Source: an uncultured Chitinophagales bacterium (GTDB taxonomy: Bacteria; Bacteroidota; Bacteroidia; Chitinophagales; Chitinophagaceae). Taken from it: 12,899 bases of DNA. Made by a program: the position numbers and the translations under genes. The notes beneath the pieces are model-generated. The model made no database searches. It was not told the origin of the DNA and saw only the letters and a list, made by a program, of their open reading frames with translations. The DNA lies in assembly GCA_946886475.1 (NCBI GenBank), contig CAMPIQ010000108.1:1-12899 (forward strand), given 5' to 3'. This document shows, one piece after another, positions 12,886 to 12,899 of this stretch. Each line of letters starts with the position of its first letter. Within the stretch, counting starts at the first letter, position 1.

Positions 12886-12899
12886 CTCGTAGATCTACG

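Overview
Organism. The window looks like a Bacteroidota chromosome, probably a Chitinophagaceae-like lineage (family level is inference). The grounds are TAnnTTTG-type -7 boxes, little use of Shine-Dalgarno sites, many small lipoproteins and signal peptides ending in AQ, moderate-to-low GC, and typical Bacteroidota proteins (DUF4920, a YbiT-like ABC-F protein, a RecA of about 333 residues). The first 44 bases are not genomic: they read as an Illumina Nextera i7 adapter with its index, so biology starts at base 45. No plasmid, phage, IS or CRISPR signature is visible.

Layout. 45-259 (minus): two tandem small lipoprotein genes, the downstream one cut by the adapter. 516-959 (plus): a RidA/YjgF-family protein with an export signal, followed by a degenerate 7-nt tandem repeat and a terminator-like hairpin just before an ABC-F ATPase gene (1116-2756), which ends in a clean bidirectional terminator. 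2938-3435: an unrecognised secreted protein. 3436-3830: non-coding, with several inverted repeats. 3831-7418: a tightly overlapping four-gene operon pxpB-pxpC-pxpA plus an Nramp-fold transporter. 7468-7659: a small, highly charged, probably disordered protein, convergent with a GTG-initiated lipoprotein (7656-8456, minus) that joins an NlpE-like domain to a COG3650-like domain. 8545-9024 (minus): a secreted DUF4920 protein. 9295-10296: recA with terminator. 10345-10857: non-coding. 10858-12885: uvrB, ending 14 bases before the window end.

How the genes work together. PxpB, PxpC and PxpA form the prokaryotic ATP-dependent 5-oxoprolinase, which opens 5-oxoproline (pyroglutamate) to glutamate. 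The fourth gene is a LeuT-fold Nramp relative that lacks both canonical metal-binding motifs, so it may import the operon's substrate rather than a metal; this is the most interesting hypothesis here. recA and uvrB are DNA repair genes with separate predicted promoters. The ABC-F protein is markedly asymmetric: every deviation from consensus falls in one of its two composite ATP sites.

All calls are from reading the sequence and remembered family motifs; no search was run.
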